Assembly: GCF_013179735.1 (NCBI RefSeq)
Contig: NZ_JABMEG010000001.1
Span: forward strand, 744,001-808,000
DNA: 64,000 nucleotides
Source of the DNA: Permianibacter fluminis
GTDB taxonomy: Bacteria; Pseudomonadota; Gammaproteobacteria; Enterobacterales; Permianibacteraceae
Reading direction: 5' to 3'
Part shown: positions 47,152 to 56,770 of the stretch, piece after piece
How positions within the stretch are numbered: the first letter of the stretch is position 1
Layout: the number at the start of each line of letters is the position of its first letter
Translations under genes and position numbers: made by a program
Notes under the pieces: model-generated
What the model was told of the DNA's origin: nothing
The model's input: the letters and a program-made list of their open reading frames with translations, nothing else
The model's database searches: none

Positions 47152-48564
47152 TCAGCTGCCAAACATCGTCTCAACACTAAACAAGCGCTCAATCGCCGCA
47201 ACATGTTTCTTGTCACTCAGAAACAAAATCACGTGATCGTTTTCCTGAATGATGATGTTGTCGTGGGCGATGATGACTTCTTCGTCGCGGACAATCGCGC
47301 CAATGGCGCAGCCTTCCGGCAGTGGCACATTGCCGATCGGTCGGCCGACCACTTTCGAGGAGCGCTCATCGCCGAGCGCAGTGGTTTCAATCGCTTCGGC
47401 GGCGCCGCGACGCAGACTGTGCACCTGGCTGACCTGACCGCGGCGAATATGGGTCAGCAGCGCCGAGATGGTCACCTGCTCGGGTGAAATGGCGACGTCG
47501 ATATCACGGCCCTGGACGATATCGACATACGAGGCCTGGTTGATCAGCGCCAGCGTTTTGCCGGCGCCGAGTCGTTTCGCCAGCATGGCCGACATGATGT
47601 TGGCCTGATCGGAATTGGTCACCGCGATGAACGCGTCGGCCATTTCGATGTTCCAGTCTTTCAGCCGCTGCTCGTCGGTGCCGTCACCCTGCAGCACGAT
47701 GGCGTTCTTCAACCGTTCGGAAATCAGTTGCGCGCGGCGCGGATTGCGTTCGATGATTTTGACTTCGGCGTCGTATTGCAGTGCTTCAGCGAGGCCGAGG
47801 CCGATATGGCCGCCACCGGCGATCAGAATGCGCTCGTAGGGCCGTTCCAGTTTTTGCAGCTCGCCGATGATCGCCTGAATGTGATTGCTGGCAGCTAGGA
47901 AGAACACTTCATCGTCGGCTTCAATGATGGTGGCGCCGGTCGGCCGGATCGGTTTGCCGCGACGGAAAATGGCCGCGACGCGGGCATCGACCTTTGGCAT
48001 GTGCTGGCGCAATGCGGCAATCGCACTGCCGACCAGCGGGCCGCCGTAATAGGCGCGCACCGCCACCAGTCGCACTTTGCCGCCGGCGAAATCCAGTACC
48101 TGCAAAGCGCCCGGATATTCAATCAGACCCATGATGCTTTGGGTCACCAGCTGCTCCGGTGAAATCAGCACATCGATGGCAAAGCCGCCCTTGCCTTCGC
48201 GGCTGTCTTCCTTGCTGTCGGCGTCGCCAAACAATTCGGTTTCGTAGGCGCTGTACTCGGGCGCGCGCACGCGGGCGATTTTCAGCGGTGTCTTGAACAG
48301 GCTGTCTGCGATCTGGCAGGCGACCATATTGGTTTCGTCGGAATTGGTCACCGCAATCAGCAAATCGGCGTTGTCGGCGCCAGCACTCTGCAACACGTTC
48401 GGATGAGCGGCGTTGCCGTGCACGGTGCGCAGATCAAGATGCTCGCTGATGTCTTTCAAGCGCAGATCGTCGTTATCGACCAGCGTGATGTCATTGTTCT
48501 CGCGGGCAAGATGCATGGCCAGTGTGCTGCCGACCTGTCCTGCGCCCAAAATCAGAATCCGCAT
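47152..48564 (-). CDS. trkA: Trk potassium uptake system peripheral protein TrkA
   Basis: 470 residues. TrkA is the cytoplasmic NAD(H)-binding regulator of TrkH/TrkG potassium channels. Seen: two tandem RCK halves, each with a Rossmann start (ILILGAGQVGSTLA at the N-terminus, ILIAGGGHIGLGLAEAL near 230) and a TrkA_C-type domain. A short charged insert (DADSKEDSREGKGG, about 115-128) precedes FAIDVLISPEQLV and makes the protein slightly longer than the usual 458. It lies downstream of rsmB on the same strand, the order known from E. coli and Pseudomonas. Confidence 0.96.
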   Translation of the reverse strand: MRILILGAGQVGSTLAMHLARENNDITLVDNDDLRLKDISEHLDLRTVHGNAAHPNVLQSAGADNADLLIAVTNSDETNMVACQIADSLFKTPLKIARVRAPEYSAYETELFGDADSKEDSREGKGGFAIDVLISPEQLVTQSIMGLIEYPGALQVLDFAGGKVRLVAVRAYYGGPLVGSAIAALRQHMPKVDARVAAIFRRGKPIRPTGATIIEADDEVFFLAASNHIQAIIGELQKLERPYERILIAGGGHIGLGLAEALQYDAEVKIIERNPRRAQLISERLKNAIVLQGDGTDEQRLKDWNIEMADAFIAVTNSDQANIMSAMLAKRLGAGKTLALINQASYVDIVQGRDIDVAISPEQVTISALLTHIRRGQVSQVHSLRRGAAEAIETTALGDERSSKVVGRPIGNVPLPEGCAIGAIVRDEEVIIAHDNIIIQENDHVILFLSDKKHVAAIERLFSVETMFGS

Positions 48565-48632
48565 GCCTGCTTCCTTGTTGTCTGTCGGTCGCGGTGCTGC
48601 CTGTGTCGAAGTTGCTCAGTGCTTGCCAAGTC

Positions 48633-49922
48633 TCAACGCTTGCCGAGTAGAGCGTAATAAAAGCCATCCATCTGCGCCTCACCGGTGCGAATGACGCGAT
48701 CGGCGCGGTCACCGGCGTGACCGGGCAATGGCAGCAATTCGGCATCGGTTTGCCCGGCCAGAAAGGCGGCGATGACCTCGGCATTTTCCGCCGGCAAACT
48801 GGAGCAGGTGGCGTAGAGCAATTTACCGCCACGGGCCAGCGTTGGCCACAGCGCCTGCAACAGCTTCAGCTGCTGCGCGGCCAGCACCGGAATGTCACGC
48901 TCACGGCGCAACCATTTGATATCGGGATGACGGCGGATCACGCCGGTGCCAGAACACGGCGCGTCGAGCAGAATGCGATCGAATGGCTGTTGGTTCCACC
49001 AGCTGGCGGGTTCGCCGGCGTCGGCCATTTTCAGCTCGGCCTGCAGCTGCAGCCGGGCCAGCGTTTCCCGGACCCGTTCCAGCCGGTTGATGTCATTGTC
49101 GATGGCGAGCAGTTCGGCGGTCGGTGTGCGTTCCAGCAGATGCGCGGTTTTGCCGCCGGGCGCGCAACAGGCGTCGAGCACGCGCATGCCGGGCTGGACG
49201 TCGAGATAATCGGCCGCCAGTTGCGCTGCCGCATCCTGCACCGAGACCGCGCCGTCGGCAAAGCCGGGCAGCTGATTGACGTCCATGGGCGTTTGCAGCA
49301 CCAGCGCGTCGCGCGCTTCTGGATGCGCGGTGCTGACAATATCGAGCGCAGTCAACAGCGCCTGATAATCGGTGAGCTTGCCGCGCCGGGAATTGACCCG
49401 CAGCGTCATCGGCGCAGGCGCATTGTTGGCCGCCAGTAGTTGCTCGGTGTCGCGACCGTAAGCGCGTTTGAATGCGCTGACCAACCATTCCGGATGCGAA
49501 TGCTGCACGCCCCAATCGCTGTCGATTTGCGCCAGCAACGTTTCGCCTTTGCGTTGATAGCTGCGCAACACCGCATTGACCAGACCGCGAGCCCGGTCTT
49601 CATTGATGTCACTGACGGCGTTGACGGTATCGGCAACTGCGGCATGCGCAGGGATGCGGGTATACATCAGCTGATACAGACCAACGACCAACAGATTGGC
49701 GAGTTTGCCTTGCGGATTTTGCAACGCCTGACTGAGCAGGCGATCGCGCACGGCGGCGAGCCGGCGAAAGTGGCGCAAACTGCCGTACACCAGTTCTTTC
49801 AGCAGCGCCCGATCACGGCTATCGGAAAACGCTTGCGCCGCCGGCGTCAGCATTTCATTGAGTGAGCGGCCGTCTTTCAGCACAGCCGTCACCAGTTCGG
49901 TCGCGTGGGCGCGAAGGTTCAT
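48633..49922 (-). CDS. rsmB: 16S rRNA (cytosine967-C5)-methyltransferase RsmB
   Basis: 429 residues, the same as E. coli RsmB. Parts: an N-terminal NusB-like helical domain (about 1-130) and a SAM-dependent methyltransferase domain with DACCAPGGKTAHLLE, the PCSGTGVIRRHPDIKWLR segment and the catalytic-Cys TCSSLPAENAE motif. The ATG at 49922 overlaps the fmt stop (TGATG), so translation is coupled. An upstream in-frame extension was rejected because it runs into fmt. Confidence 0.97.
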   Translation of the reverse strand: MNLRAHATELVTAVLKDGRSLNEMLTPAAQAFSDSRDRALLKELVYGSLRHFRRLAAVRDRLLSQALQNPQGKLANLLVVGLYQLMYTRIPAHAAVADTVNAVSDINEDRARGLVNAVLRSYQRKGETLLAQIDSDWGVQHSHPEWLVSAFKRAYGRDTEQLLAANNAPAPMTLRVNSRRGKLTDYQALLTALDIVSTAHPEARDALVLQTPMDVNQLPGFADGAVSVQDAAAQLAADYLDVQPGMRVLDACCAPGGKTAHLLERTPTAELLAIDNDINRLERVRETLARLQLQAELKMADAGEPASWWNQQPFDRILLDAPCSGTGVIRRHPDIKWLRRERDIPVLAAQQLKLLQALWPTLARGGKLLYATCSSLPAENAEVIAAFLAGQTDAELLPLPGHAGDRADRVIRTGEAQMDGFYYALLGKR

Positions 49923-50926
49923 CAAAGACTCCGTTGCTCGTGTGCAGGCTTCTCGTGCGCAGATTGCGCGCTGGTCGGCGACGCAAACTGGTTGCCGACC
50001 GCCAGTTGTTTGGCGCGCGCATTCAGCACGTCGCGCACCGGCAGCCGTTTGCCACCGGGCCATTGCAGTTCAGTGATCGCAAGCACGCCATCACCGCAGG
50101 TCACCAGCAAGGCATCGCTCTGATGCTCGATGATGGTGCCGGCCGCGGCCGCACTCTTTTTGCGATCAGACAGCTGCGAGAACCAGATCCGCAGGGTATC
50201 GCTGCCGAGCTGCGTTTGCGCCACTGGCCAGGGATTGAACGCACGGATCTGGCGATCGATTTGCGCGGCCGACTGCGACCAGTCGATCAGCGCTTCGGCC
50301 TTGTCCAGTTTTTTCGCGTAGGTGGCCAGCGCATCATTCTGTTGTTGCCCGGAGCATTCGCCGCGCAGCAAGTGTGGCAAATGCGTCACCAGCAATTCCG
50401 CGCCAAGCTGGGCCAGTCGATCGTGCAGGCTGCCGCCGGTATCGTCGGCGCGAATTGGCGTGCGCGCCGACGCCAGCACCGGGCCGGTATCCAGCCCGGC
50501 TCCCATGCGCATCAGATCGACGCCGGTTTCATTGTCACCGGCCAGCAGCGCGCGTTGAATGGGTGCTGCACCGCGCCAGCGCGGCAATATCGAACCGTGA
50601 ACATTGACGCAGCCCAGTGTTGGAATGTCGAGCACGGCTTGCGGCAACAGCAAGCCGTAGGCCACCACGATCAACAAATCCGGTTGATAGGCGCGCAGCC
50701 GTTGTTGCGCATCATCGGCTTTCAAACTGAGCGGTTGCTCGACCGCAATGCCGTGCGCCAGCGCCAGTTGCTTGACCGCCGACATCTGCAATTGCTGGCC
50801 GCGACCGGCCGGCCGATCCGGTTGGCTGTAAACCGCCACCGGCTGGATGCCGGCGTGCAGCAGCGCAGCGAGATGGCTGGCGGCAAATTCCGGCGTGCCG
50901 GCAAAAACGATTCGGGCAGTAGTCAC
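49922..50926 (-). CDS. fmt: Methionyl-tRNA formyltransferase
   Basis: 334 residues from GTG 50926. It formylates initiator Met-tRNA. Seen: ARIVFAGTPEFAASHLAALL, the SQPDRPAGRG motif, NVHGSILPRWRGAAPIQRAL with the catalytic Asn/His, and GLDTGPVL with the catalytic Asp, then the C-terminal OB-like domain. A TTG at 50950 would add 8 residues; the GTG puts the first strand at the usual distance. def lies upstream but a terminator separates them, so fmt may have its own promoter. Confidence 0.95.
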   Translation of the reverse strand: MTTARIVFAGTPEFAASHLAALLHAGIQPVAVYSQPDRPAGRGQQLQMSAVKQLALAHGIAVEQPLSLKADDAQQRLRAYQPDLLIVVAYGLLLPQAVLDIPTLGCVNVHGSILPRWRGAAPIQRALLAGDNETGVDLMRMGAGLDTGPVLASARTPIRADDTGGSLHDRLAQLGAELLVTHLPHLLRGECSGQQQNDALATYAKKLDKAEALIDWSQSAAQIDRQIRAFNPWPVAQTQLGSDTLRIWFSQLSDRKKSAAAAGTIIEHQSDALLVTCGDGVLAITELQWPGGKRLPVRDVLNARAKQLAVGNQFASPTSAQSAHEKPAHEQRSL

Positions 50927-51038
50927 GGTGGCTTGATTGGCTGTGGTCAAGTTGATTGGATCGGCTCAGGTAAAACGGGTTGCGCCATTGCAGCATGGCA
51001 GCGCCATCATGACGGTGCCGTGCCGGTCTGCCAAAAAA

Positions 51039-51070
51039 CAACCGGCGCTCTTGGCGCCGGTTGTGATGCA
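51039..51070 (-). terminator. Intrinsic terminator downstream of def
   Basis: On the minus strand an 11-bp stem ACAACCGGCGC / GCGCCGGTTGT with loop CAAGA is followed at once by six T (51044-51039). It begins 6 nt after the def stop and stands between def and fmt. Confidence 0.82.
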
Positions 51071-51075
51071 GCAAA

Positions 51076-51594
51076 TCAGGCGTCAGCGTCTTGCGCTTCG
51101 CGCCGGTGTTTCTTTTCCAGTTGCTTGCGGATGCGCTCGCGTTTCAGCGGCGACAAATAATCAACAAACAACTTGCCTTCGATGTGGTCGAGCTCGTGCT
51201 GGATGCAAACCGCCAGCAAGTCGCCGGTATCGATTTCAAACGGCTGGCCATGCCGGTCGAGCGCGCTGATTTTGATCTCGTTGGCGCGCTGGACCTTGGC
51301 ATAGACGCCCGGGAATGACAGGCAGCCTTCTTCCATCTCTTCAACGCCGCGCTTTTCCAGCACCTTGGGGTTGATGAGGACGATCGGCTGGTTGTTCTCT
51401 TCCGAGACGTCGATGACGATCAGCTGCTTGTGGATATCGACCTGAGCGGCAGCCAGACCAATGCCCGGAGCCGCATACATGGTCTCCAGCATGTCGTCGA
51501 TCTGCTGCTGCAGCGCCGGGCCGAAGTCGGTAACCGGCTTGGCTTGGGTCCGCAGCCGCGGATCCGGATATTCAAGAATTTCTAACTTGGCCAT
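51076..51594 (-). CDS. def: Peptide deformylase
   Basis: 172 residues. It removes the formyl group from new polypeptides and so works with Fmt. All three family motifs are seen: [17 protein letters not shown] (metal-binding Cys) and [10 protein letters not shown] with His133 and His137 as metal ligands and Glu134 catalytic. The C-terminus is basic with Arg/Lys, then acidic. It is divergent from tsaP across a 181-nt gap. Confidence 0.97.
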   Translation of the reverse strand: MAKLEILEYPDPRLRTQAKPVTDFGPALQQQIDDMLETMYAAPGIGLAAAQVDIHKQLIVIDVSEENNQPIVLINPKVLEKRGVEEMEEGCLSFPGVYAKVQRANEIKISALDRHGQPFEIDTGDLLAVCIQHELDHIEGKLFVDYLSPLKRERIRKQLEKKHRREAQDADA

Positions 51595-51635
51595 GGGAAA
51601 GGGTGAACAACTTCTAGTAAGCTGCGAAAAACGCC

Positions 51636-51644
51636 TGCTAAGAT
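51636..51644 (+). promoter_or_regulatory. Candidate extended -10 for tsaP
   Basis: TG-C-TAAGAT (TG at 51636-51637, hexamer 51639-51644) in the def-tsaP divergent gap, about 130 nt before the tsaP ATG. No clear -35. Confidence 0.35.
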
Positions 51645-51775
51645 TAGGGCCCAGCTCAAGTTTTTCCAGTCCGGCGAGCTGCCGACTGGGCGAACCGCTA
51701 AGCTCCGGTGATCATACTGGAAAGCACCTCCGGCCGCGACCGCCCGGGGTGCCACGCTGCAGAAGGATAGAAGCC

Positions 51776-52933
51776 ATGAACAAGATCGTGGTCGGTCTCG
51801 CCGCCTTCACCCTGAGTGCTGCCAGCAGCCTGGCCCTGGCGCTCGAGCTGGCGCCCAACCCGCCGGAAGTCTATGTGGTGGTCAAGGGCGACACCCTCTG
51901 GGACATTTCCTCGCGCTATTTGAGCGATCCCTGGTCCTGGCCGGAAATCTGGCAGGCCAACCCGCAGATTGAAAACCCGCACCTGATTTATCCCGGCGAC
52001 GTGCTGAGCCTAGTCTATGTCGACGGCAAGCCGCGCGTGCAGCGCACTGCCGGCCCCGGCACCGCGATGCCGAGCAGCGGCAACAGCGATGTCATCGAAA
52101 CCCGCATGGCTGACGGCACCACCCGCCTGTCACCGCGTGCCCGGGTGCTGTCGGAAGGCGACGCCATCCCGACCCTGCCGCTGGAACTGATTGCACCGTT
52201 CCTGACCGATGCCCGCGTGATCGACGACGAATCGCTGAAAAACGCCGCCTATGTGCTGGCCAATGACAGCGAACACGTGGTCGGTGGTCAGGGCAACAAT
52301 GTCTACGTCCGTGGCGTCAACACCGGCCTGGAAGAAAAGAGCTACACCATTTTCCGTCCGGGTGCGGCCTATATAGACCCGGTTACCGAAGAGACGCTGG
52401 GCTTTGAAGCCATTCATGTCGCCGATGCCGCGATGATCCGCGAAGGCGACCCGGCCACGTTCCAGCTTCGCAAATCGCCGCAGGAAGTGCGCGCCGGTGA
52501 CCGCGCGCTGCCGGTCGAGAAGAGCTATCTGGCGCCGAATTTCTTCCCGACGCCGGCGCCGGAGACCCTGCAGCCGCAGATTATCTCGGTGTACGGCGGC
52601 GTCACCCAGATTGGCCAGTACAACATCGTGGTGCTGAACAAAGGCGCCCGCGAAGGCGTCAAGAATGGCCACACCTTCACGGTCTGGGCCGCTGGCAAGT
52701 TCATCAAGGACGATATCGGTGCCGATCGCGCCCAGTCCGACGAGAACAAGAGCTTTTTCAGCAAGGTGAAAGACTTCTTCTCCGGCGGTCCCGGCAGTCA
52801 GGCAGTCAAGCTGCCGGATGAAACCGCCGGTCACCTGATGGTGTTCCGCACCTTCGACAAGGTCAGTCTGGCGCTGGTGATGGATGCCAGCCGCGCCATC
52901 CACGTCGGTGACATTGCCAAGACACCGAATTGA
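51776..52933 (+). CDS. tsaP: LysM peptidoglycan-binding protein, TsaP-like
   Basis: 385 residues. A signal peptide (about 1-23) is followed directly by a LysM domain (VYVVVKGDTLWDISSRYLSDPWSWPEIWQ..., about 30-85), then a long beta-rich region ending at the C-terminus. LysM plus a FlgT-like C-terminal part, and the position divergent from def and before dprA, match P. aeruginosa TsaP (PA0020 locus), which anchors the type IV pilus secretin to peptidoglycan. The ATG at 51776 has AGAAGGA 8 nt upstream. The pilus role is inferred from position and domains. Confidence 0.85.
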   Translation: MNKIVVGLAAFTLSAASSLALALELAPNPPEVYVVVKGDTLWDISSRYLSDPWSWPEIWQANPQIENPHLIYPGDVLSLVYVDGKPRVQRTAGPGTAMPSSGNSDVIETRMADGTTRLSPRARVLSEGDAIPTLPLELIAPFLTDARVIDDESLKNAAYVLANDSEHVVGGQGNNVYVRGVNTGLEEKSYTIFRPGAAYIDPVTEETLGFEAIHVADAAMIREGDPATFQLRKSPQEVRAGDRALPVEKSYLAPNFFPTPAPETLQPQIISVYGGVTQIGQYNIVVLNKGAREGVKNGHTFTVWAAGKFIKDDIGADRAQSDENKSFFSKVKDFFSGGPGSQAVKLPDETAGHLMVFRTFDKVSLALVMDASRAIHVGDIAKTPN

Positions 52934-52978
52934 TCTGTTTTAGCCAGTAAGTGATGGCTCACTGCAGCTACTGAAATC

Positions 52979-53010
52979 AAGGGCGGGGTTCGACAGAGCA
53001 CCGCCCTTTT
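52979..53010 (+). terminator. Intrinsic terminator after tsaP
   Basis: Stem AAGGGCGG (52979-52986) / CCGCCCTT (53001-53008) with a 14-nt loop, ending in a T-run. It lies 45 nt after the tsaP stop. Confidence 0.75.
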
Positions 53011-53160
53011 TCTTGCTGTGGCCATGGTCGTCACAGGCGCCGCGATAGGCACCGGGGCGACTGCGGCCCTTGTCCGCTTCGGCTTGACCAGACGCGGCCA
53101 GCCGCCCGAAGATGCTCTGCCGCTGAGTACGCGTGAAAATCACCTAGGAGCACGGACGCC

Positions 53161-54249
53161 ATGACTGCAGTAACCACGGATCGGTTACAGCTTTGGCTGG
53201 AGCTGGCATTGCTGGCCCAGTACGACGGTAAAATTTTTCAATCGGCTCACGGCCTGCCTGACGAGCCCTTTGCCCTGCGCAACCGGCTGCCGGCGCTAAC
53301 TGCCGAGCTCGCCGCCCGGGTCGATGCCGCGCTGGCCTGGCAAACCGCCGAACGCCATCTGATTTGCCCCGACGATCCCCGCTACCCGGCGCTGCTGCGC
53401 GATCTGCCGGACCCGCCGCTGCTGCTCTATGTGCTCGGCAACGCCGAGCTGCTGGCCGACCCGCAGCTCGCCATCGTCGGCTCCCGCAACCCGACCCCGC
53501 CCGGTCGCGACAATGCCGTCGCCTTTGCCAAGGCGCTGGCCGAGTCAGGGCTCACTATCACCTCTGGCCTTGCACTGGGCATCGATGCCGCCGCCCACGA
53601 AGGCGCCCTGCTCGGCAAGGGTCCGACCATCGCAGTCGCTGGCACCGGTGTTGACCGGGTCTATCCGGCCTCGCACCGCGAGCTGGCCCACCGCATCGTC
53701 GCCGGTGGTGGCGCCCTGATTTCCGAATTCGCGCTCGGCACCCCGCCGCTCAAGCACCAGTTTCCGCAGCGCAACCGGATCATCTCGGGGCTGTCGCTCG
53801 GCACGCTGGTGGTCGAGGCGGCGCTGTCGTCCGGCAGCCTGATCACCGCGCGTCAGGCGCTGGAACAGGGCCGCGAGGTTTTTGCCATCCCCGGTTCCAT
53901 CCACAACCCGATGGCCAAGGGCTGTCACCAGCTGATCCGGCAAGGCGCCAAGCTGGTCGAAACGGCGAAGGATGTTTTGGAAGAACTCGGCGCGCTGATT
54001 CCGCTGACGCTGACGTCGCCCACCAGCGCTGGCGCCGAAGCCGCCAGCACCGTCAATCCCATTGACCGTGATGGCCTCGATGCCGAACAACTGCAGCTAC
54101 TGGCCGAAATGGGCTTTGATCCGGTCAGCCCCGACGAGCTGATCGCCCGCACCGGTTTCGGTGCCGACGTGGTCGCCGGCATGCTGCTGACGCTGGAGCT
54201 GAACAACGTGATTGCCGCCGTGCCCGGCGGTTATCTGCGCCGACGCTGA
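53161..54249 (+). CDS. dprA: DNA-processing protein DprA
   Basis: 362 residues. DprA binds incoming single-stranded DNA and loads RecA in natural transformation. Seen: an N-terminal helical region, the Rossmann core with LAIVGSRNPTPPGRDNA, SGLALGIDAAAHEGAL, VYPASHRELA and LGTLVVEAALSSGSLITARQALEQGREVFAIPGS, and a C-terminal winged helix (about 300-362). It follows tsaP after 227 nt with a terminator between. Together with a type IV pilus protein next door this fits, but does not prove, natural competence. Confidence 0.96.
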   Translation: MTAVTTDRLQLWLELALLAQYDGKIFQSAHGLPDEPFALRNRLPALTAELAARVDAALAWQTAERHLICPDDPRYPALLRDLPDPPLLLYVLGNAELLADPQLAIVGSRNPTPPGRDNAVAFAKALAESGLTITSGLALGIDAAAHEGALLGKGPTIAVAGTGVDRVYPASHRELAHRIVAGGGALISEFALGTPPLKHQFPQRNRIISGLSLGTLVVEAALSSGSLITARQALEQGREVFAIPGSIHNPMAKGCHQLIRQGAKLVETAKDVLEELGALIPLTLTSPTSAGAEAASTVNPIDRDGLDAEQLQLLAEMGFDPVSPDELIARTGFGADVVAGMLLTLELNNVIAAVPGGYLRRR

Positions 54250-54341
54250 GCTCGGCCAAAAACGCAGCCCGGACCGCAGTCCAGCCGCAGATCTGCCGAA
54301 GCTTGTGCCAGAATATGCACCTTTCCTGTGGTAGTCCGGCG

Positions 54342-54365
54342 GCGGGGTCTGGTTTCCCCGCTTTT
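54342..54365 (+). terminator. Probable terminator between dprA and purE
   Basis: Stem GCGGGG (54342-54347) / CCCCGC (54356-54361), loop of 8, followed by TTTTGTCATTTT. Confidence 0.6.
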
Positions 54366-54418
54366 GTCATTTTGGGCGCAGCCGAGCGGCGACCACGCGA
54401 CCGTAACGAGGCCATTCG

Positions 54419-54916
54419 ATGCAAGTGCAGGTAGGCATCATCATGGGTTCCCAGAGCGACTGGGAGACGATGCAACACGCGGCGACCATGCTGGATCAGC
54501 TCGGCCTGGCGTATGAAGTGCGCGTGGTGTCAGCGCACCGGACCCCGGACCTCTTGTTCGAATACGCCGAAGCTGCGCAAGCTCGCGGCCTGAAAGTGAT
54601 CATCGCCGGCGCCGGTGGCGCCGCGCATCTGCCGGGCATGTGCGCGGCCAAGACGGTGCTTCCGGTGCTCGGCGTGCCGGTCGAGTCGAAAGCGCTCAGC
54701 GGCGTCGATTCGCTGTATTCCATTGTCCAGATGCCGACCGGCATCGCGGTCGGTACGCTCGCCATCGGCAAGGCTGGTGCCGGCAATGCCGGTTTGCTGG
54801 CAGCGCAGATTATCGGTGCCTTCGAGCCGGCGGTGCAGGCGCGGGTCGATGCCTTCCGCAAGGCGCAGACCGAACGGGTGCTGGCCAATCCGGACCCGCG
54901 TGCGGCCAAGCCCTGA
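54419..54916 (+). CDS. purE: 5-(carboxyamino)imidazole ribonucleotide mutase
   Basis: 165 residues (E. coli 169). It converts N5-CAIR to CAIR in purine synthesis. Seen: the [13 protein letters not shown] phosphate loop, [22 protein letters not shown] and the [28 protein letters not shown] segment of class I PurE. GAGG lies 7 nt before the ATG. purK follows 54 nt later. No PurR-type operator was recognised. Confidence 0.97.
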   Translation: MQVQVGIIMGSQSDWETMQHAATMLDQLGLAYEVRVVSAHRTPDLLFEYAEAAQARGLKVIIAGAGGAAHLPGMCAAKTVLPVLGVPVESKALSGVDSLYSIVQMPTGIAVGTLAIGKAGAGNAGLLAAQIIGAFEPAVQARVDAFRKAQTERVLANPDPRAAKP

Positions 54917-54973
54917 GTCGGTGCCGCGCGCCATTCGGCCGCTTGTGACGGATTTCAAAACGAGGCGTTCTTG

Positions 54974-56086
54974 ATGAAAGTGGGTGTACTGGGCGCCGGC
55001 CAGTTGGGCCGGATGTTGGCATTGGCGGGCACGCCGCTCGGCATACGCTGCGCATTTTACGACGGCGATTTGACCGCGCCGGCCGCCCACCTCGGCCAGA
55101 ATTTTGATCAGCGTGATCCGGCCGCGCTCGATGCCTTTCTGGCGGCCGTCGATGTGGTCACCTACGAAAGCGAAAACATTTCGATCGATCTGGCCGAATA
55201 CGTTGCCGCGCGCAAGCCGCTGTATCCCGGTCCGGGTTCGCTGCGCATCTCGCAGCACCGGCTGAAAGAAAAAACGCTGTGTAACGAGCTTGGCATTCCG
55301 ACGCCGGCGTTTCGCGCCATTCACTCGCTCGATGACCTAAAAAACGCCGCGACCGAACTCGGTCTGCCGGCCGTGCTGAAAACCACCACCATGGGTTACG
55401 ACGGCAAAGGTCAGGCGGTGCTGCGCAGCGCCGCTGATGTCGACACCGCCTGGGCCGCGCTCGGCAAACAAGCGCCGCTGATCCTCGAAGCGTTTGTCGA
55501 TTACACCCGCGAACTGTCGCTGCTGGCGGCGCGCAACGCCGCTGGCGAAGCGGTGTTCTATCCGCTGACCGAAAATTGGCATTACCAGGGCATTCTGCGT
55601 TACTCGATTGCACCGGCGGAAAATGTTCCGGCGGCGTTGCAGCAAACTGCCGAAGACTACATGAACCGGCTGCTCAAGCAGCTCAATCACGTTGGCATGC
55701 TGACGGTGGAATTGTTCGAAACCCGAGACGGTCGCTTGCTGGTCAACGAGATGGCGCCGCGCGTGCACAACAGTGGTCACTGGACCATCGAAGGCGCCGA
55801 AACCAGCCAATTTGAAAACCATCTGCGCGCCATTTTGGGCAAGCCGCTCGGCTCGACCGAAGCGCGGCAACCGTCGGCGATGGTCAACATCATCGGCGAG
55901 CATGGCGATGTCGATGCCGTGCTGCGGCAACCGGGCGCGCATCTGCACCTGTACGACAAGGATGAGCGGCCGGCGCGCAAACTGGGCCACATCAATCTGC
56001 ACTGCCACCATCATGTCGAACTGCACGACAAGATCCGCGCGCTGCGTGATTGGCTACCGGCCGATGCCCCGATTCTGAAAGCGTAA
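54974..56086 (+). CDS. purK: 5-(carboxyamino)imidazole ribonucleotide synthase
   Basis: 370 residues. It makes N5-CAIR from AIR, bicarbonate and ATP, the substrate of PurE. Seen: VGVLGAGQLGRMLALAG, VVTYESENI, an ATP-grasp domain with KTTTMGYDGKGQAVL, and NEMAPRVHNSGHWTIEGAETSQFENHLRA. The ATG at 54974 was chosen (GAGG 8 nt upstream); a TTG lies just before it in frame. It forms an operon with purE. Confidence 0.97.
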   Translation: MKVGVLGAGQLGRMLALAGTPLGIRCAFYDGDLTAPAAHLGQNFDQRDPAALDAFLAAVDVVTYESENISIDLAEYVAARKPLYPGPGSLRISQHRLKEKTLCNELGIPTPAFRAIHSLDDLKNAATELGLPAVLKTTTMGYDGKGQAVLRSAADVDTAWAALGKQAPLILEAFVDYTRELSLLAARNAAGEAVFYPLTENWHYQGILRYSIAPAENVPAALQQTAEDYMNRLLKQLNHVGMLTVELFETRDGRLLVNEMAPRVHNSGHWTIEGAETSQFENHLRAILGKPLGSTEARQPSAMVNIIGEHGDVDAVLRQPGAHLHLYDKDERPARKLGHINLHCHHHVELHDKIRALRDWLPADAPILKA

Positions 56087-56173
56087 CGCGGTTTCAAAAA
56101 CTGGGTTCTGTTTCGCCAAATCGAAGCGGATTCGATCAGGTGAAACCGTTTCGACAAAAGGATGGCATTGCCG

Positions 56174-56749
56174 ATGGCGCAAAAAACCTCGGTGCCGGCC
56201 TGGCGCCAGCAACCACTGCGGGAAGTGCTGGCCTGTGACGGCGTCATCGCTTACCCAACCGAAGGGGTTTGGGGTCTAGGTTGTTCACCGGATTGTCTCG
56301 AAGCCGTTGAACGCATTCTGCAGCTCAAGCGGCGACCGCCCCACAAAGGCCTGATCCTCGTCGCCGCCGAACCCGAACAACTGTCGCCGTGGATCGATTG
56401 GGGCGCACTGCCGCTGGATCGGTTGACCGAGATCCTCGGCACCTGGCCCGGCCCGATCACCTGGGTGCTGCCCACCTTCCCGCATGTCTCGCCACTGCTG
56501 CGCGGCAAGTTCGATACCCTTGCCGTGCGCGTCTCGGCGCATCCGGTTGTGCGCGAACTCTGTTTGCGCCACGGCCCGTTGGTTTCCACATCTGCCAATC
56601 ACGCCGGGCGCCGCGCCGCCAAGACCGAACTGCAAGTGCGGCAATGGTTCAACGGTGAAATCGATGCGGTGATTCCGGGCAAGCTCGGCGGCCGCAAAGG
56701 GCCTTCGGAAATTCGGGATGGGCTGACGGGTGAGAGCTTTCGGATTTAA
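56174..56749 (+). CDS. tsaC: Threonylcarbamoyl-AMP synthase (YrdC/TsaC)
   Basis: 191 residues, the short TsaC form. It makes threonylcarbamoyl-AMP for t6A37 on ANN-decoding tRNAs. Seen: GVIAYPTEGVWGLGC, LKRRPPHKGLILVAA, WPGPITWVLP, TLAVRVSAHP and LVSTSANHAG, all typical of the YrdC fold. An ATG at 56162 touches the AAAAGG site, so ATG 56174 (or TTG 56168) is preferred. The gene sits in the same wider neighbourhood as in Pseudomonas (dprA-tsaC-hemF), but with purEK in between. Confidence 0.95.
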   Translation: MAQKTSVPAWRQQPLREVLACDGVIAYPTEGVWGLGCSPDCLEAVERILQLKRRPPHKGLILVAAEPEQLSPWIDWGALPLDRLTEILGTWPGPITWVLPTFPHVSPLLRGKFDTLAVRVSAHPVVRELCLRHGPLVSTSANHAGRRAAKTELQVRQWFNGEIDAVIPGKLGGRKGPSEIRDGLTGESFRI

Positions 56750-56770
56750 GCAACGCCAAAAAGGATATAT

